A DNA stretch of 64,000 bases from Chloroflexota bacterium (GCA_026708115.1 JAPOVL010000044.1:1-64000); one strand, 5' to 3'; positions 42,138-51,894 are shown, numbered from the stretch's first letter. Notes: generated from the letters alone by a model not told the origin. Translations and numbers: made by a program.

Positions 42138-42323
42138 GCTGAGGAGCAGACACCTTTTCATTGGGCAAGAAATCGCCATAAAATCTGAAATTATTTGGTG
42201 ATTTTCGGGCGACCTGATAGGTCGCCCCTACAATTCTCACCATAAATGAACCTTGTAGGGGTCAGCTATTAGCTGACCCGCCGCCATCGTACCGCATTAC
42301 TTCAAACATGTCCGCTCCTCAGC
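42138..42323. mobile_element. 186-bp MITE-like element with GCTGAGGAGC ends
   Basis: Ends GCTGAGGAGCAGACA (42138-42152) and TGTCCGCTCCTCAGC (42309-42323) form an inverted repeat with one mismatch; interior with the GGGCGACCTGATAGGTCGCCCC hairpin (about 42206-42228). No exact target duplication is visible. It lies in the 42003-42533 gap between the sialidase-like and OppD genes, which otherwise holds only C-rich repeats. Confidence 0.7.
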
Positions 42324-42533
42324 CCACCCAGGGAGAATGGGAACCATCATCGCCAACGCCATACCCTGATTTTAGCAGCGCATGGGAAGCGGACACCAGA
42401 AAAACAGTCGGCCCGCAATCGCGGGCAAAGTCCCTCTCCCTTGATGGGAGAGGGATTTAGGGTGAGGGTGTCAAGAACCGTTGTCTTCCCCTTATCCCCA
42501 GTATCTAGGACCACGTTTCTTCCGCTAAAGCAA

Positions 42534-43526
42534 CTATTCATAAAGCACGCAATTCACGCTGTGTCCGGGCGCCACGGTGACGGCGGCCGGCATGCGAACA
42601 TCGCATGTGCCGGCGATAAACTCGGCGCATCGATTGGCAAAGGGACAGGCATCCGGCGGGTCCAAAGGCACTGGCACAGTGCCTTTGATGGTGGCCAAAT
42701 GCTTGCCTATGGTTGTCCCAAATTTTGGAATCGAACGCATCAAGCCTTTGGTGTAGGGGTGCTTGGGATCATTGAATATCTGGCGCGACGCGCCATATTC
42801 GACAATCTTGCCCAGGTACATAACGGCGACATCATCCGCCATGTTGGCGATGACGCCCAAATCGTGGGTGATGAACATAATCGCCATGCCATTGTCGCGC
42901 TGCAGCCGTTTCATCAAGCGCAGTATCTGGGCTTGTATGGTGACATCCAGGGCGGTTGTCGGTTCGTCAGCGATTAGCAAGCGGGGGTTGAGGATGATGG
43001 CCATGGCAATCATGCTGCGTTGACGCATGCCGCCCGAAAGTTGAAAGGGATATTCGTCGATGCGCCTCTCGGGCGCTGGAATCCCGACCTCATCCAGCAG
43101 GGCGATCACGCGTTTTCGCGCCGCGCGTTTGTCCCGCTCGCCATGCACAAACAGCGCCTCCATGATCTGATTGCCGACGGTATGAACGGGCGAGAAAGCG
43201 GTCATCGGCTCCTGGAAGATCATGGCGATATCGCGTCCGCGCAGATCACGCATTTCGTCGCCGTCTTCATCCAGTTGAGCGACATCAACCGCGCCCGACT
43301 CGTGATGCAGCAGGATTTGGCCGCGCATGCTGCTATTCTTTGTGGGCGTGATGCGCATAATCGATTGTGCGGTGACACTCTTGCCGCAGCCGGATTCTCC
43401 GACGATGCCCAGCGTGCGATTCTTCCTGATGGTGAATGAAACCCCATTGACAGCCTTGAGCGTGCCCTCTTCAAGCTCAAAATAGGTGTGCAGATCTTTG
43501 ACTTCGAGCAAGGCATCCGGCATCAT
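42534..43526 (-). CDS. Oligopeptide-type ABC transporter ATP-binding protein (OppD/DppD-like)
   Basis: About 330 residues from the second of two adjacent ATGs. Walker A GESGCGKSVTAQ, signature SGGMRQRSMIAMAI, Walker B LLIADEPTTALD, H-loop ITHDLGVIAN, and the C-terminal cysteine region (DACPFANRCAEF). Start codon overlaps the end of the OppC-like gene by one to four bases, indicating translational coupling. Confidence 0.94.
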   Translation of the reverse strand: MMPDALLEVKDLHTYFELEEGTLKAVNGVSFTIRKNRTLGIVGESGCGKSVTAQSIMRITPTKNSSMRGQILLHHESGAVDVAQLDEDGDEMRDLRGRDIAMIFQEPMTAFSPVHTVGNQIMEALFVHGERDKRAARKRVIALLDEVGIPAPERRIDEYPFQLSGGMRQRSMIAMAIILNPRLLIADEPTTALDVTIQAQILRLMKRLQRDNGMAIMFITHDLGVIANMADDVAVMYLGKIVEYGASRQIFNDPKHPYTKGLMRSIPKFGTTIGKHLATIKGTVPVPLDPPDACPFANRCAEFIAGTCDVRMPAAVTVAPGHSVNCVLYE

Positions 43527-44641
43527 CACAATTCCTTGAAGGGATCGGCGGCATCGCGCAAGCCATCACCGACAAAGTTGAACAGCAAGACAGTAGCGAT
43601 GACAAAGAGGGCTGGCGTCAACAGCCAGGGATACAAGGCGATATTGGAGATATTTTGCGCGCCTTCCAGCAAGGTGCCCCAACTGACGGCAGGCGGCCGT
43701 ATACCCAGCCCGAGGAAGCTGAGCGCCGTCTCGCCCAGGATCATGCCCGGAATGGCGATGGTGATATTGACGATCAGGAAGCTGATGTAGCCGGGCAAGA
43801 GATGATCATAGATGATGCGTATATCGCTGGCGCCAGCGATCTTGGCGGCCATGATGTAATCGTGTTCGCGCATTTCCAGCAGTTTTGCGCGTACGGCCCG
43901 CGCCAGCCCCGTCCAGGTCATTGTCGATAATATAATAGTGATTGCAAAGTATGTCCGGGTGACGGGCCAGTCAATGGGCACAATAGCCGCCAGGGCAATC
44001 CAAAGCGGGATCTGTGGAATGGCGCTTAGAATCTCGGTGACGCGCATGATCACAATGTCAACCATGCCGCCATAAAAGCCGGAAATACCGCCGAGGGTGG
44101 CGCCCAGAAAAAAGCTCAGAAAGACACCGACCAAGCCAATGGTCAAGCTAATGCGGCTTGCCGCCAGAATGCGCGAAAAGACATCGCGCCCCAACTGATC
44201 CGAGCCTAGCAGGAATACCTTGCCCTCGCCAGCATCAAAGAAGTGCCAATCCATATGGATTCGGCCCCAAAAGCGGTATGACTCGCCGCGCGTGAAGAAA
44301 TTGATGCGATGAATAGTTTCTGTATCTTCGGTATAAATGCGCTCGAAGGTATCGAGATTGAGTTCATATTTGAGTCCATATACAAAAGGGCCCAGAAAAT
44401 TGCCGTCCGCGTCAAAAAAGTGAATGGGCGTCGGCGGCGTATTCACGAAACCTTGATGCTGGGTCACCGCGCGATAGGGTGTCCAGAATTCGTAGGTGAA
44501 GGCCAGGAAATACATGATGATGAGAATCACGACGGAAACCAGCGCAAGCCGGTGTCTTCTGAAGCGCCGCCAAATCAACTGCTGTTGTGAGGCGATGTAA
44601 TAGCGCTCTTCAGCCGCGGAGATGCCACTATTCAATTCCAA
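43526..44641 (-). CDS. Oligopeptide-type ABC transporter permease (OppC/DppC-like)
   Basis: About 371 residues if the TTG at 44641 is the start; the frame runs open much further (to 45097) but there it only shadows the OppB gene. The protein begins its first helix about 30 residues in (LALVSVVILIIMYFLAF) and has a large extracytoplasmic loop (about residues 55-135) with FFDADGNFLGP, then GSDQLGRDVFSRIL and the EAA-type KIAGASDIRIIYDHLLPGYI. The loop is longer than in enteric OppC. Works with the OppB at 44683-45681. Start choice is uncertain. Confidence 0.9.
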   Translation of the reverse strand: MELNSGISAAEERYYIASQQQLIWRRFRRHRLALVSVVILIIMYFLAFTYEFWTPYRAVTQHQGFVNTPPTPIHFFDADGNFLGPFVYGLKYELNLDTFERIYTEDTETIHRINFFTRGESYRFWGRIHMDWHFFDAGEGKVFLLGSDQLGRDVFSRILAASRISLTIGLVGVFLSFFLGATLGGISGFYGGMVDIVIMRVTEILSAIPQIPLWIALAAIVPIDWPVTRTYFAITIILSTMTWTGLARAVRAKLLEMREHDYIMAAKIAGASDIRIIYDHLLPGYISFLIVNITIAIPGMILGETALSFLGLGIRPPAVSWGTLLEGAQNISNIALYPWLLTPALFVIATVLLFNFVGDGLRDAADPFKEL

Positions 44642-44682
44642 CGTTGCTGTCGCCGCGCTGGTTTCATCGATTGGCGCCGATA

Positions 44683-45681
44683 TTATGTCACCCCCTTTTC
44701 CATACGGATGCGGGGGTCGTATACCGACAGCATGATATCGCCGAGAATCACCCCGATGACCGCCAGAATGCTCTGTATCATCAGAATACTGGTTGCCAGC
44801 TCTACATCTTCCGCAAGCAATGCGCTGAACAGAAGCGGTCCCAGAGTGGGCAAATTCATTACAATAGCGACGATCGTCTGCCCGGAGATGAGACGCGGCA
44901 GAATGTAACCGACGGAATTGACAATGGGATTGAGCGCCAGACGAACCGGGTATTTGAATAACAGTTGGCGATAACGCAGGCCTTTCGCCCGCGCCGTAAT
45001 TACGTATTGCTGACCGAGTTCGTCCAGCAGCGTGGCGCGCATGGTGCGGATCGTGCCGGCAGTCTGCGCTGTGACGATCACGATAATCGGGATCCACAGG
45101 TGATTGATCAGATCAAGCGCTTTTGCCAGCGACCAGGGCTGCTCTTCCACGCCCGGCGAAAACAAGCCACCGATGCTCAAGCCGAAGAATTTGTGAAACA
45201 AAAAAAGCAAAATCAGGGCTAACAAGAAGTTGGGCGTCGCCAGCCCGATGAAGCCGACAAAGGTCCAGAAATAATCGCCCAGGCTGTATTGATGCGTTGC
45301 GCTGAAAATGCCGATCGGGACGGCCAGCGCGTAGGTCACGATCAGGGAGATGATGGACAGCAACATAGTTGCCGCAAGGCGCTCACTGATGAGTTTGTTG
45401 ACTGGAATGCCCAACATGGAATGCCCCATGTTGCCGCTCACAAATTGTGTCGCCCAGATGAAGTATTGGACATAGATAGGTTTGTCGAGTCCATATTGCG
45501 CCCGCAAAGCCGCTTCATCTTCCTCGGTGATGATGTCGCCTTGCGCTTGACGGGCGTTGACAATGCGGTCAACCGCGTCGCCGCGGGGAAGCTGGACAAT
45601 CATGAATATCAGGAAGCTGATGACAATCAGCACGAGAAAGGCGTAGATAAGGCGCTGGATCAGATACTTGCCAAAAGTCAT
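44683..45681 (-). CDS. Oligopeptide-type ABC transporter permease (OppB/DppB-like)
   Basis: 332 residues. YLIQRLIYAFLVLIVISFLIF opens the first helix; TARAKGLRYRQLLFKYPVR is the cytoplasmic EAA loop; YDPRIRMEKG is the usual end. It is the second gene of the importer, 254 bases after the binding protein, with a 26-bp palindrome in that gap. Confidence 0.94.
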   Translation of the reverse strand: MTFGKYLIQRLIYAFLVLIVISFLIFMIVQLPRGDAVDRIVNARQAQGDIITEEDEAALRAQYGLDKPIYVQYFIWATQFVSGNMGHSMLGIPVNKLISERLAATMLLSIISLIVTYALAVPIGIFSATHQYSLGDYFWTFVGFIGLATPNFLLALILLFLFHKFFGLSIGGLFSPGVEEQPWSLAKALDLINHLWIPIIVIVTAQTAGTIRTMRATLLDELGQQYVITARAKGLRYRQLLFKYPVRLALNPIVNSVGYILPRLISGQTIVAIVMNLPTLGPLLFSALLAEDVELATSILMIQSILAVIGVILGDIMLSVYDPRIRMEKGVT

Positions 45682-45713
45682 TAACCAGAGTTCCTCGTCA
45701 ACCCCCCTCTAAA

Positions 45714-45739
45714 TCTCCCCCCATTGCAATGGGGGGAGA
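45714..45739. other. Perfect 26-bp palindrome between binding-protein and permease genes
   Basis: TCTCCCCCCATT (45714-45725) GC AATGGGGGGAGA (45728-45739) is a perfect inverted repeat, with TTTTTT at 45741-45746 on the plus strand. For the minus-strand operon it would be an intercistronic hairpin, probably limiting permease expression. The rest of 45682-45935 shows nothing else. Confidence 0.6.
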
Positions 45740-45935
45740 CTTTTTTCGCATAGATGCAGGTTTCCCTGACAATTTAGGTTCGCCCATCATGTGATGACGA
45801 GACCGTCCAGCGTCGTTCGGGCAGTGCGATCCCCCTCCGAAGGGCTGTGTCTACGCGCCCCTGATGCTTCGGGAGGGGGCCGGAGGCGGGGTTGATGGCG
45901 CGGCCGCTGAACGACTGCCTTTATTCACCTTTGCC

Positions 45936-47849
45936 CTAAGCTTCGTCGATGTACCACTGTTCAATATGAAAGGGCGCGTAGAAGTTGGTATCGGAGCCCC
46001 AGAACAAGCCTTCTGTCGGAACATTGCGCAATCGGTTGGAGTAGATGACCGGCTGCGGCGTCAAGCCAACCGACGGGATAATCGGCAGTTTCTCGCCCCA
46101 ATAGCTGAAGTATTGGGCGCCCAATTCAGCGGCTTCGGCCGAGTCGCTGGGGTATTGGCTGAATTCGTCCCAGAGCGTATTGAGGTCCTTGATTTCCTGC
46201 GGCGGTTCGATGCCGGCTGCGCCACCTGAAGATACCCATGTTGTCCATCCGTGAGCCCAGAAGTGACGAGCCGGGTCGTTTACGGCGAAGTGATCGGGCG
46301 TGCCGCGCCCGAAGAGGGTTGCGCGGCCGATATGCCACATAACGGTCATGACCTCGCCGCTGGTATACAGATCAAATATCAGATCGGGCGAGGCGCCTTG
46401 ACAGATCAATTCAACGCCGATGTCGACGTAGTCGCTGGCGATCAATTCGCAGCCCGGCTGATGATCCACCAGCCCGTGGGCGATAATCGTCAAACGCCGG
46501 CCATCCGACAGCAGGCGGAAACCGGCATCATCTCTTTCGGTCAAGCCGAGTCCATCGAGCAATGCATTGGATTTGTCCGGATGGTATTCGATTTTTTCGC
46601 TGAACCAATCGTTGTTGAACCAGGGCAAGGTCTTCAGCGGCGTGGCCGGGTGCGGCGCCGCCAGCCCGAAGAAGAGCACATCGTTCATCTCGTCACGGTC
46701 AATGGCCATCGACAGGGCCACGCGAAAATCGACATTCTGGAAGAGCTCGCGCAGGACGTCGTCGGGATAGTTCTGGTTGGGGAACAGGGAGAATTCTGAT
46801 GGACGCAGCGATTGCGCGATATAGGTTGTGAATCCGCCAGCTTCCTCTTCGCTGCGGTAGAGCCGCAAATCCGTCGGGCGCGTGTAACGCACGCCGAAAT
46901 CGAGCTCGCCAGCCGAAAGCCGCAAGGCGTAAATGTCGAGGTCGCCCGCCAGCGATACTTCAATGTAATCCATGTAGGGCAGTTGATTGCCCGCTTCGTC
47001 GACCTGATGGAAATAGGGGTTGCGCTCCAGCAGGACGCGGTCGCTCTCGATGATGATCGGCACCCAACTGTCCATGTAGGGACGATCGAGGGGCTGCGCC
47101 GACAGGTTATAACCTTGAGCGCGTTTGCTATTGACGAGGTCAACCCAGGTTTCCAAGCCAGCTTCTTCCGCCAGGGCCTGGGCGCCGTCGTTGTATTTGG
47201 CGTGGTATTGCTTCAGCCAGTGCGAGGGTCCGTACAAGCTGTTGTCGCTGGAAAAATGCGTGCGCCCAAAGCTGTCCATGGCGATCGGATAGGGTATGGC
47301 CCAGGAATAACTGAAGGTGTAGTCGTCGATCACCTCAAAGGTCGCCACTTCACCGCCCGGGCGCCAGAAACCGCCGGGGCCATTGGGGCTAATATCGGGA
47401 TCGTTCATGATATCTTCCCAATGCCAGCGGAAGTCTTCTGTGTTGAAGTCATCGCCGTCCGACCACTTCAGCCCTTCGCGCAATTTGATGGTCAGCGTGC
47501 GATTCTCGTTGGTCCACTCCCAGCTTTCAGCCAAATCCGCCTGATATTCGCTGGCGGTGAAGTTGTAACGGAAAAGCCCGGTATGACGGATGCGCAGACC
47601 TTCGTCAAGGCGTTCGCCGATATCGCCAAAGCGCAGCGTGCCGCCATAGCTGCCGATCCCGTCAACGACCGGAATGACTTTGGGATTGCTCGGCAAGCGT
47701 TCTTCGACTGGCGGGAGTTCGCCGGCTGCCACGCGCTCGCCCAGCAAGGGCGCTTCCGAGTACATCATATCCTGGGCGAAGATAGGCGCGAAACTGCCCA
47801 TCAGGACAAGTAAAACGATCGAAAATGTGAATGAGCGTCTCATATTCAT
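45936..47849 (-). CDS. ABC transporter substrate-binding protein, family 5
   Basis: 637 residues. Signal peptide MNMRRSFTFSIVLLVLMGSF with cleavage near IFA-QD, no lipobox. Family-5 signatures: LAESWEWTNENRTLTIKLRE near residue 105, LKWSDGDDFNTEDFRWHWED, and VDFRVALSMAIDRDEMND near 380. AGGAGA lies five bases before the ATG. It heads the Opp cluster 47849-42534. Length above 600 is typical for binding proteins of larger or glycosylated ligands, which would suit the sialidase genes in the same cluster (inference). Confidence 0.93.
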   Translation of the reverse strand: MNMRRSFTFSIVLLVLMGSFAPIFAQDMMYSEAPLLGERVAAGELPPVEERLPSNPKVIPVVDGIGSYGGTLRFGDIGERLDEGLRIRHTGLFRYNFTASEYQADLAESWEWTNENRTLTIKLREGLKWSDGDDFNTEDFRWHWEDIMNDPDISPNGPGGFWRPGGEVATFEVIDDYTFSYSWAIPYPIAMDSFGRTHFSSDNSLYGPSHWLKQYHAKYNDGAQALAEEAGLETWVDLVNSKRAQGYNLSAQPLDRPYMDSWVPIIIESDRVLLERNPYFHQVDEAGNQLPYMDYIEVSLAGDLDIYALRLSAGELDFGVRYTRPTDLRLYRSEEEAGGFTTYIAQSLRPSEFSLFPNQNYPDDVLRELFQNVDFRVALSMAIDRDEMNDVLFFGLAAPHPATPLKTLPWFNNDWFSEKIEYHPDKSNALLDGLGLTERDDAGFRLLSDGRRLTIIAHGLVDHQPGCELIASDYVDIGVELICQGASPDLIFDLYTSGEVMTVMWHIGRATLFGRGTPDHFAVNDPARHFWAHGWTTWVSSGGAAGIEPPQEIKDLNTLWDEFSQYPSDSAEAAELGAQYFSYWGEKLPIIPSVGLTPQPVIYSNRLRNVPTEGLFWGSDTNFYAPFHIEQWYIDEA

Positions 47850-48644
47850 GTCTTTCTCCTATCAAGGCTAAACCGTATTATGAAAAGCCAATCGCTCTCT
47901 CGGTATGTCGATCCGGGCCCTCCTTTCAGGCAAATGTGGCTGCGCTTAATGATAATTGATTTCTTCTGATGAATCAAAGTTGGCATGGCTAGAGCGAAGC
48001 GTTCTCTCACTTAGCGGAGCCCGGCGGCGGAGGGCGGCGCCCCCCGCTAGCCCGCGACTCTATGCCCGCCCTTTTCTCTCGCCTTGTTGTATGCTTTGCT
48101 TGGCAACACACGGGGCCGCCGCTGTTCAAAACCGCGCGACCCAAAGGGAGCGAGATTGCGCAAAAAAGGGCGCTAATGTCTGAAAAGGATATTTATTGTT
48201 TGGCAATCGGGCACGGACGGGCACAGATTAAACCGAAATCTTACCGGCGGCAGGTAGCTCTTATGAGGAAATGCTCCAAAGCTTCTCAGCTAAAGCAGGA
48301 ATTGAGAGGGGGCGCTGAATACTTATGTCTGAGTTTGAGGCTCACTCTAAACTGGCGTGTTTGTTCTATATCCCTTGGAAATATTGACACAGTACCGGAC
48401 AAGCCTGACAGCACTGCCGACGCACTGCCGACCACGATGCAGAACTCTTAGTAGTACCTGTTGTTCAAGCCTTGTCGTTCACCTTCATCTTGGGCAACTC
48501 GGAAAGATTGCTAAATTGGGGGGAAATAGCTCAGTGCGTCTTTGTATTGACTGATACAATTACGTATGCTTTGGCGTGATTTATTGTTTAATTACCCTCA
48601 TACCTGAGGAAACTCGGATTGCTGCGAGTTCAAAAGGAGATTTT
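47850..48644. other. 795-bp gene-poor region
   Basis: Divergent promoter region between the Opp cluster and the secreted-protein genes. Contains one AGTACCGGACAAGCCT motif (about 48390-48405), the end sequence of the second MITE-like family. Open frames such as 48062-48451 have no recognisable domain and odd composition, and were not called. Confidence 0.4.
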
Positions 48645-48800
48645 ATGAGCCAAACCGCGAGACCGCTTCTTTTTAATGCAAACGAGTCTCGTCGACTCGG
48701 TTACAAGTATCGCTTGGTTGAAGCTGGTGTCTGCCCGGTGGCGGCCGCTCGCCAGGCATATCTAATCGATAAGCCCAAGGGCAGTCGAAAGGGAGGATGA
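48645..48800 (+). CDS. Small 51-residue protein coupled to the secreted-protein gene
   Basis: 51 residues, ATG at 48645 with a strong AAGGAG site five bases upstream. Contains LGYKYRLVEAGVCPVAAARQ, which hints at a helix-turn-helix-like segment, and a basic tail. Its stop overlaps an ATG of the next frame (ATGA), so it is likely a translated leader peptide or small regulator of the following gene. No family recognised. Confidence 0.6.
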   Translation: MSQTARPLLFNANESRRLGYKYRLVEAGVCPVAAARQAYLIDKPKGSRKGG

Positions 48801-48802
48801 AC

Positions 48803-51688
48803 ATGATTCTCTGTATTTGCGGGAAGGAGACGAAGATCAGTCCCCGGCGGGTAATCCTTCCGCTCTTTATTTTTGCACTGCTTTACGCCTTCTCCCTCTC
48901 CGCTGTGCCGCCGAGTTTGATCATGGCGCAAGAGCCGGCGCTAGCGGCCCCGACCAATTTAACCGCCCGCGCCATCGCCGAGGGTATCGTCCTTAGCTGG
49001 ACGGCGCCGGCCGGCACGATAGACGGCTATGAAATCTTGCGCCGCCGTCCCTTGCAAAGCGAAGTCGAAATGTTGACCCTGGTGGACAATACCGGCAGCA
49101 GCGACACCAGCTACACCGATACCAGCGCTACCACACTTGGCGAACAGTACGCCTATCGGGTAAAGAGCATTCGCGGCACTGATCGAAGCGAGCAGTCAGA
49201 CTTTGTCAGGATCGACTATCCGGATACCGCACTGCCGACGTCGACGCCGACATCGACGCCAACGGCAACGCCGACGGCGACCCCGGTTGTCAACGCATCG
49301 ATTAGTTGCGAGATCCTGACCGGCAGTCAGCACGACATCCTGCAATGCACGGTGAGCGCCGACGATCTAACGATAACCTCGGCGGAATGGACCCCCAGTT
49401 TCGAGGAGCAATACGCGCAAACAACCGATCGTTCGGTGGCGAACTGGGTTATCGCCGATGAATATTGCGGCGAGAGCACAGATGTCGAGGTGGTGGCACA
49501 AGCCGGCGACCGGGTTCTTCCGGCGGCCGAAACCACAATTACGCTCACGTGCACCCCAGCGCCAAGCGACAGCTTGACCGTTAGCTGTGAGAACCTGATC
49601 GTAAACAGCCAGCACACATTGAGTTGCGCGCTGAGCGGCGGTGACGACGAAACCATTACGAGGGCTTACTGGCAACCCTATTTCGATCCTCAAAGCACTC
49701 TAGAAAAAGAGGGAGAGGACTTGAGGGAAGCGAGCTGGGTCGTCGACCAAGATTATTGCGGCCAGGCCACAACCCTGGATGTGGATTTGTATTCCGGATC
49801 AGAGTCTCTGCCGTCGGTTGGGACGTCCTTCACGCTCCCCTGTGTCATCAAAGTGGATGACGATTGCAGCCTGGCAAACGCGATCCGCTCTGCCAATGGC
49901 ATCGCCCAGGTCGAAGAGAGCGGCGACAGCGATGGCAACGACGATTGCGAGGAAGGCGGCGACCCCGATGACACCCGTAACCCGCCCGACACTGGGGACG
50001 ACATCATCCTTTTGACGAAGGATGTCACCCTGACGGCGGCACTGCCGTCGCTAACAAGCCACATTCAAATCGAGGGCGACGGCCACAGCATCTCCGGCGA
50101 TGCCAAATACCACGTTCTCATGGTCGTTGGCGGCCAGCTCGGCGTGAATGACTTGACCATAAGCAAAGGATTGGCCTCGTCTGTGGGCGGCGGGATATAT
50201 ATCAACAGCGGTACATTAAGCGTCAGCGACAGCACGATAAAGGATAATAAAGCCAATGACATCGGCGGCGGCATCTACGCCATCGACAGCGATGTAGATA
50301 TAGCCGACACCGAGTTCAGCGGCAACATGACCGTGAAGAGCCACGGCGGCGGCGTCTACTTCATCAGTTCTACCGGCTTGCACACGCTGGACATCACGGG
50401 CGCGACCTTCAAGAAAAACATGGCTGCCGAAGACGGCGGCGCTTTGAAAACCGCGGGCGGAATCGCGACCATCAAGAAAAGCACCTTTGTCGAGAATGTG
50501 GCCGACGAAGGCGGCGCGATTGAAAGCAGCCAGACCACACTTGACATCAGCAACAGCACGTTCAGCACCAACAGCGCCAGAGAAGGCGGCGGCCTGAGTT
50601 CATTTAGCTCTTTCGTGACGCTCACGCATACGACATGGGCACTCAATTCCGCGGAAGAGCAAGGTGGCGGCATTGCCATCATCGGCTGGACGGGCAACTT
50701 CAAGATCCGCAATACCTTGATCAGCGACAGCAAGAGCGGCGGCGATTGCCACAGCGGACCCAATCCCAACATCATCATCGAGTTCACCGGCAATATCATC
50801 GAGGACGGGTCTTGTACGCCTGAGCCAGCCGAGAGTCAAGCAGCCGGCGCCGTCGGCCAGGCGGATGCGCAGCAAGTATTCGTCGCCGAGGCGCAGAATA
50901 CCGACGATAACAACGATCCCATGATTGGCGGACTCACAGGTGATCCGCCGCATCACCCGTTGCAATGGGGAAGCCCGGCAATTGACGCCGCCGACCCGCT
51001 TTATTGTTTGCTTGACGATCAGCCCTTCACCGCTCGCCCGCAATACGGCAACTGTGACATCGGCGCCTATGAATACCCGCGGGCGCCGGATCCGCCGCCC
51101 GAGCCACCCGCAGAGCCGACTGATGAACCTGATCCTGACCCGCCCGAGCCAGATGATACGCCGACGGCCAGGCCCCCGACTCTAACGCCCACGCCCACGC
51201 CTGAACCCTTCATCTGCATTGTGAACGGTCGAATCATTGTGAGGTCGCCCAACGATGATGTGGAATGCGCGGAGATTGACACGATTACGCTCGATAAACA
51301 CCCGGCGCTGGAGGGCATAAGATTCGCCATGAGGTTGTGGCGGGCCAATAACGACTGTATGCATATCGTCTCTGAAAACGACAACTTGTATCGCCTGGCG
51401 ATCCAATACGATACGTCGGTGGATGTCTTCAGGCGCCACAACAATCTCAGTTCAGACATACTGAGCGTCGGGCAGTTGCTGTTGCGTCCTTCTTGTTCGT
51501 CGGAGGCTGCCTTCTTTGCGCCGGGAACGGAGGTTTGCTTCGCGACCCCGGGCCGGCTCGTCTTTATCGATACAGCCACAGCTGAACGAACTGTGCATAC
51601 GCTCGAGACTTATGCAAGCGATGGCATGACCTGCGGCGGTGTCAACCAGCCGGGCATCGTTGCCCTGGTCGCCAGCGACCCCGCTTAA
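48803..51688 (+). CDS. Large secreted protein: FN3, two cysteine-paired modules, beta-helix, LysM
   Basis: 961 residues from the ATG at 48803, which has a better-spaced GGGAGG than the ATG at 48797. Signal peptide with hydrophobic core ILPLFIFALLYAF ending near MAQ. A fibronectin type III domain (about 48-140) is followed by a TSTPTSTPTATPTATP linker; two homologous modules with paired cysteines (about 155-250 and 255-350; both end in EYCGE/DYCGQ plus a beta strand); a CSLANAIRSAN start of a right-handed beta-helix (about 350-690) with GGG-I-Y repeats; a Pro/Glu/Asp-rich linker; and a LysM (HIVSENDNLYRLAIQYDTSV, about 845-890). Probably attached to peptidoglycan or matrix and acting as adhesin or surface layer component. 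No catalytic residues are evident. Confidence 0.85.
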   Translation: MILCICGKETKISPRRVILPLFIFALLYAFSLSAVPPSLIMAQEPALAAPTNLTARAIAEGIVLSWTAPAGTIDGYEILRRRPLQSEVEMLTLVDNTGSSDTSYTDTSATTLGEQYAYRVKSIRGTDRSEQSDFVRIDYPDTALPTSTPTSTPTATPTATPVVNASISCEILTGSQHDILQCTVSADDLTITSAEWTPSFEEQYAQTTDRSVANWVIADEYCGESTDVEVVAQAGDRVLPAAETTITLTCTPAPSDSLTVSCENLIVNSQHTLSCALSGGDDETITRAYWQPYFDPQSTLEKEGEDLREASWVVDQDYCGQATTLDVDLYSGSESLPSVGTSFTLPCVIKVDDDCSLANAIRSANGIAQVEESGDSDGNDDCEEGGDPDDTRNPPDTGDDIILLTKDVTLTAALPSLTSHIQIEGDGHSISGDAKYHVLMVVGGQLGVNDLTISKGLASSVGGGIYINSGTLSVSDSTIKDNKANDIGGGIYAIDSDVDIADTEFSGNMTVKSHGGGVYFISSTGLHTLDITGATFKKNMAAEDGGALKTAGGIATIKKSTFVENVADEGGAIESSQTTLDISNSTFSTNSAREGGGLSSFSSFVTLTHTTWALNSAEEQGGGIAIIGWTGNFKIRNTLISDSKSGGDCHSGPNPNIIIEFTGNIIEDGSCTPEPAESQAAGAVGQADAQQVFVAEAQNTDDNNDPMIGGLTGDPPHHPLQWGSPAIDAADPLYCLLDDQPFTARPQYGNCDIGAYEYPRAPDPPPEPPAEPTDEPDPDPPEPDDTPTARPPTLTPTPTPEPFICIVNGRIIVRSPNDDVECAEIDTITLDKHPALEGIRFAMRLWRANNDCMHIVSENDNLYRLAIQYDTSVDVFRRHNNLSSDILSVGQLLLRPSCSSEAAFFAPGTEVCFATPGRLVFIDTATAERTVHTLETYASDGMTCGGVNQPGIVALVASDPA

Positions 51689-51819
51689 GCAATGCCTGGA
51701 CGGAGGATTAGGAGCGGCCGCGGCTGAGCCGGCAAACTCGCCCGCAGCGCATTGAAGAGGTGGGGTATCACAGCCACAAGTCCAAGCGCTGTTGAGACAA
51801 ACACGATTTGACACTGTAC

Positions 51820-51849
51820 GCGGTTCCAGGGCTACTGCCCTGGAACCGC
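51820..51849. terminator. Stem-loop after the secreted-protein gene
   Basis: 12-bp perfect stem GCGGTTCCAGGG (51820-51831)/CCCTGGAACCGC (51838-51849) with loop CTACTG. No T-run follows, so termination is not certain. It is the only structure noted in 51689-51894. Confidence 0.5.
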
Positions 51850-51894
51850 TGCAATTAAGGCGCTGTTCATCCGATTGCCAGAAAAGAACTCCTC

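Noticed and set aside
43526..45097. A 523-residue frame for the OppC-like permease starting at 45097
   Set aside because: The first 150 residues only mirror the OppB gene in another frame and have an Arg/His-rich shadow composition; the permease proper begins near 44641.
48062..48451. A 129-residue frame before the secreted-protein genes
   Set aside because: No domain, no ribosome site, includes a dispersed-repeat end motif; composition is Cys- and Leu-rich as in random frames.
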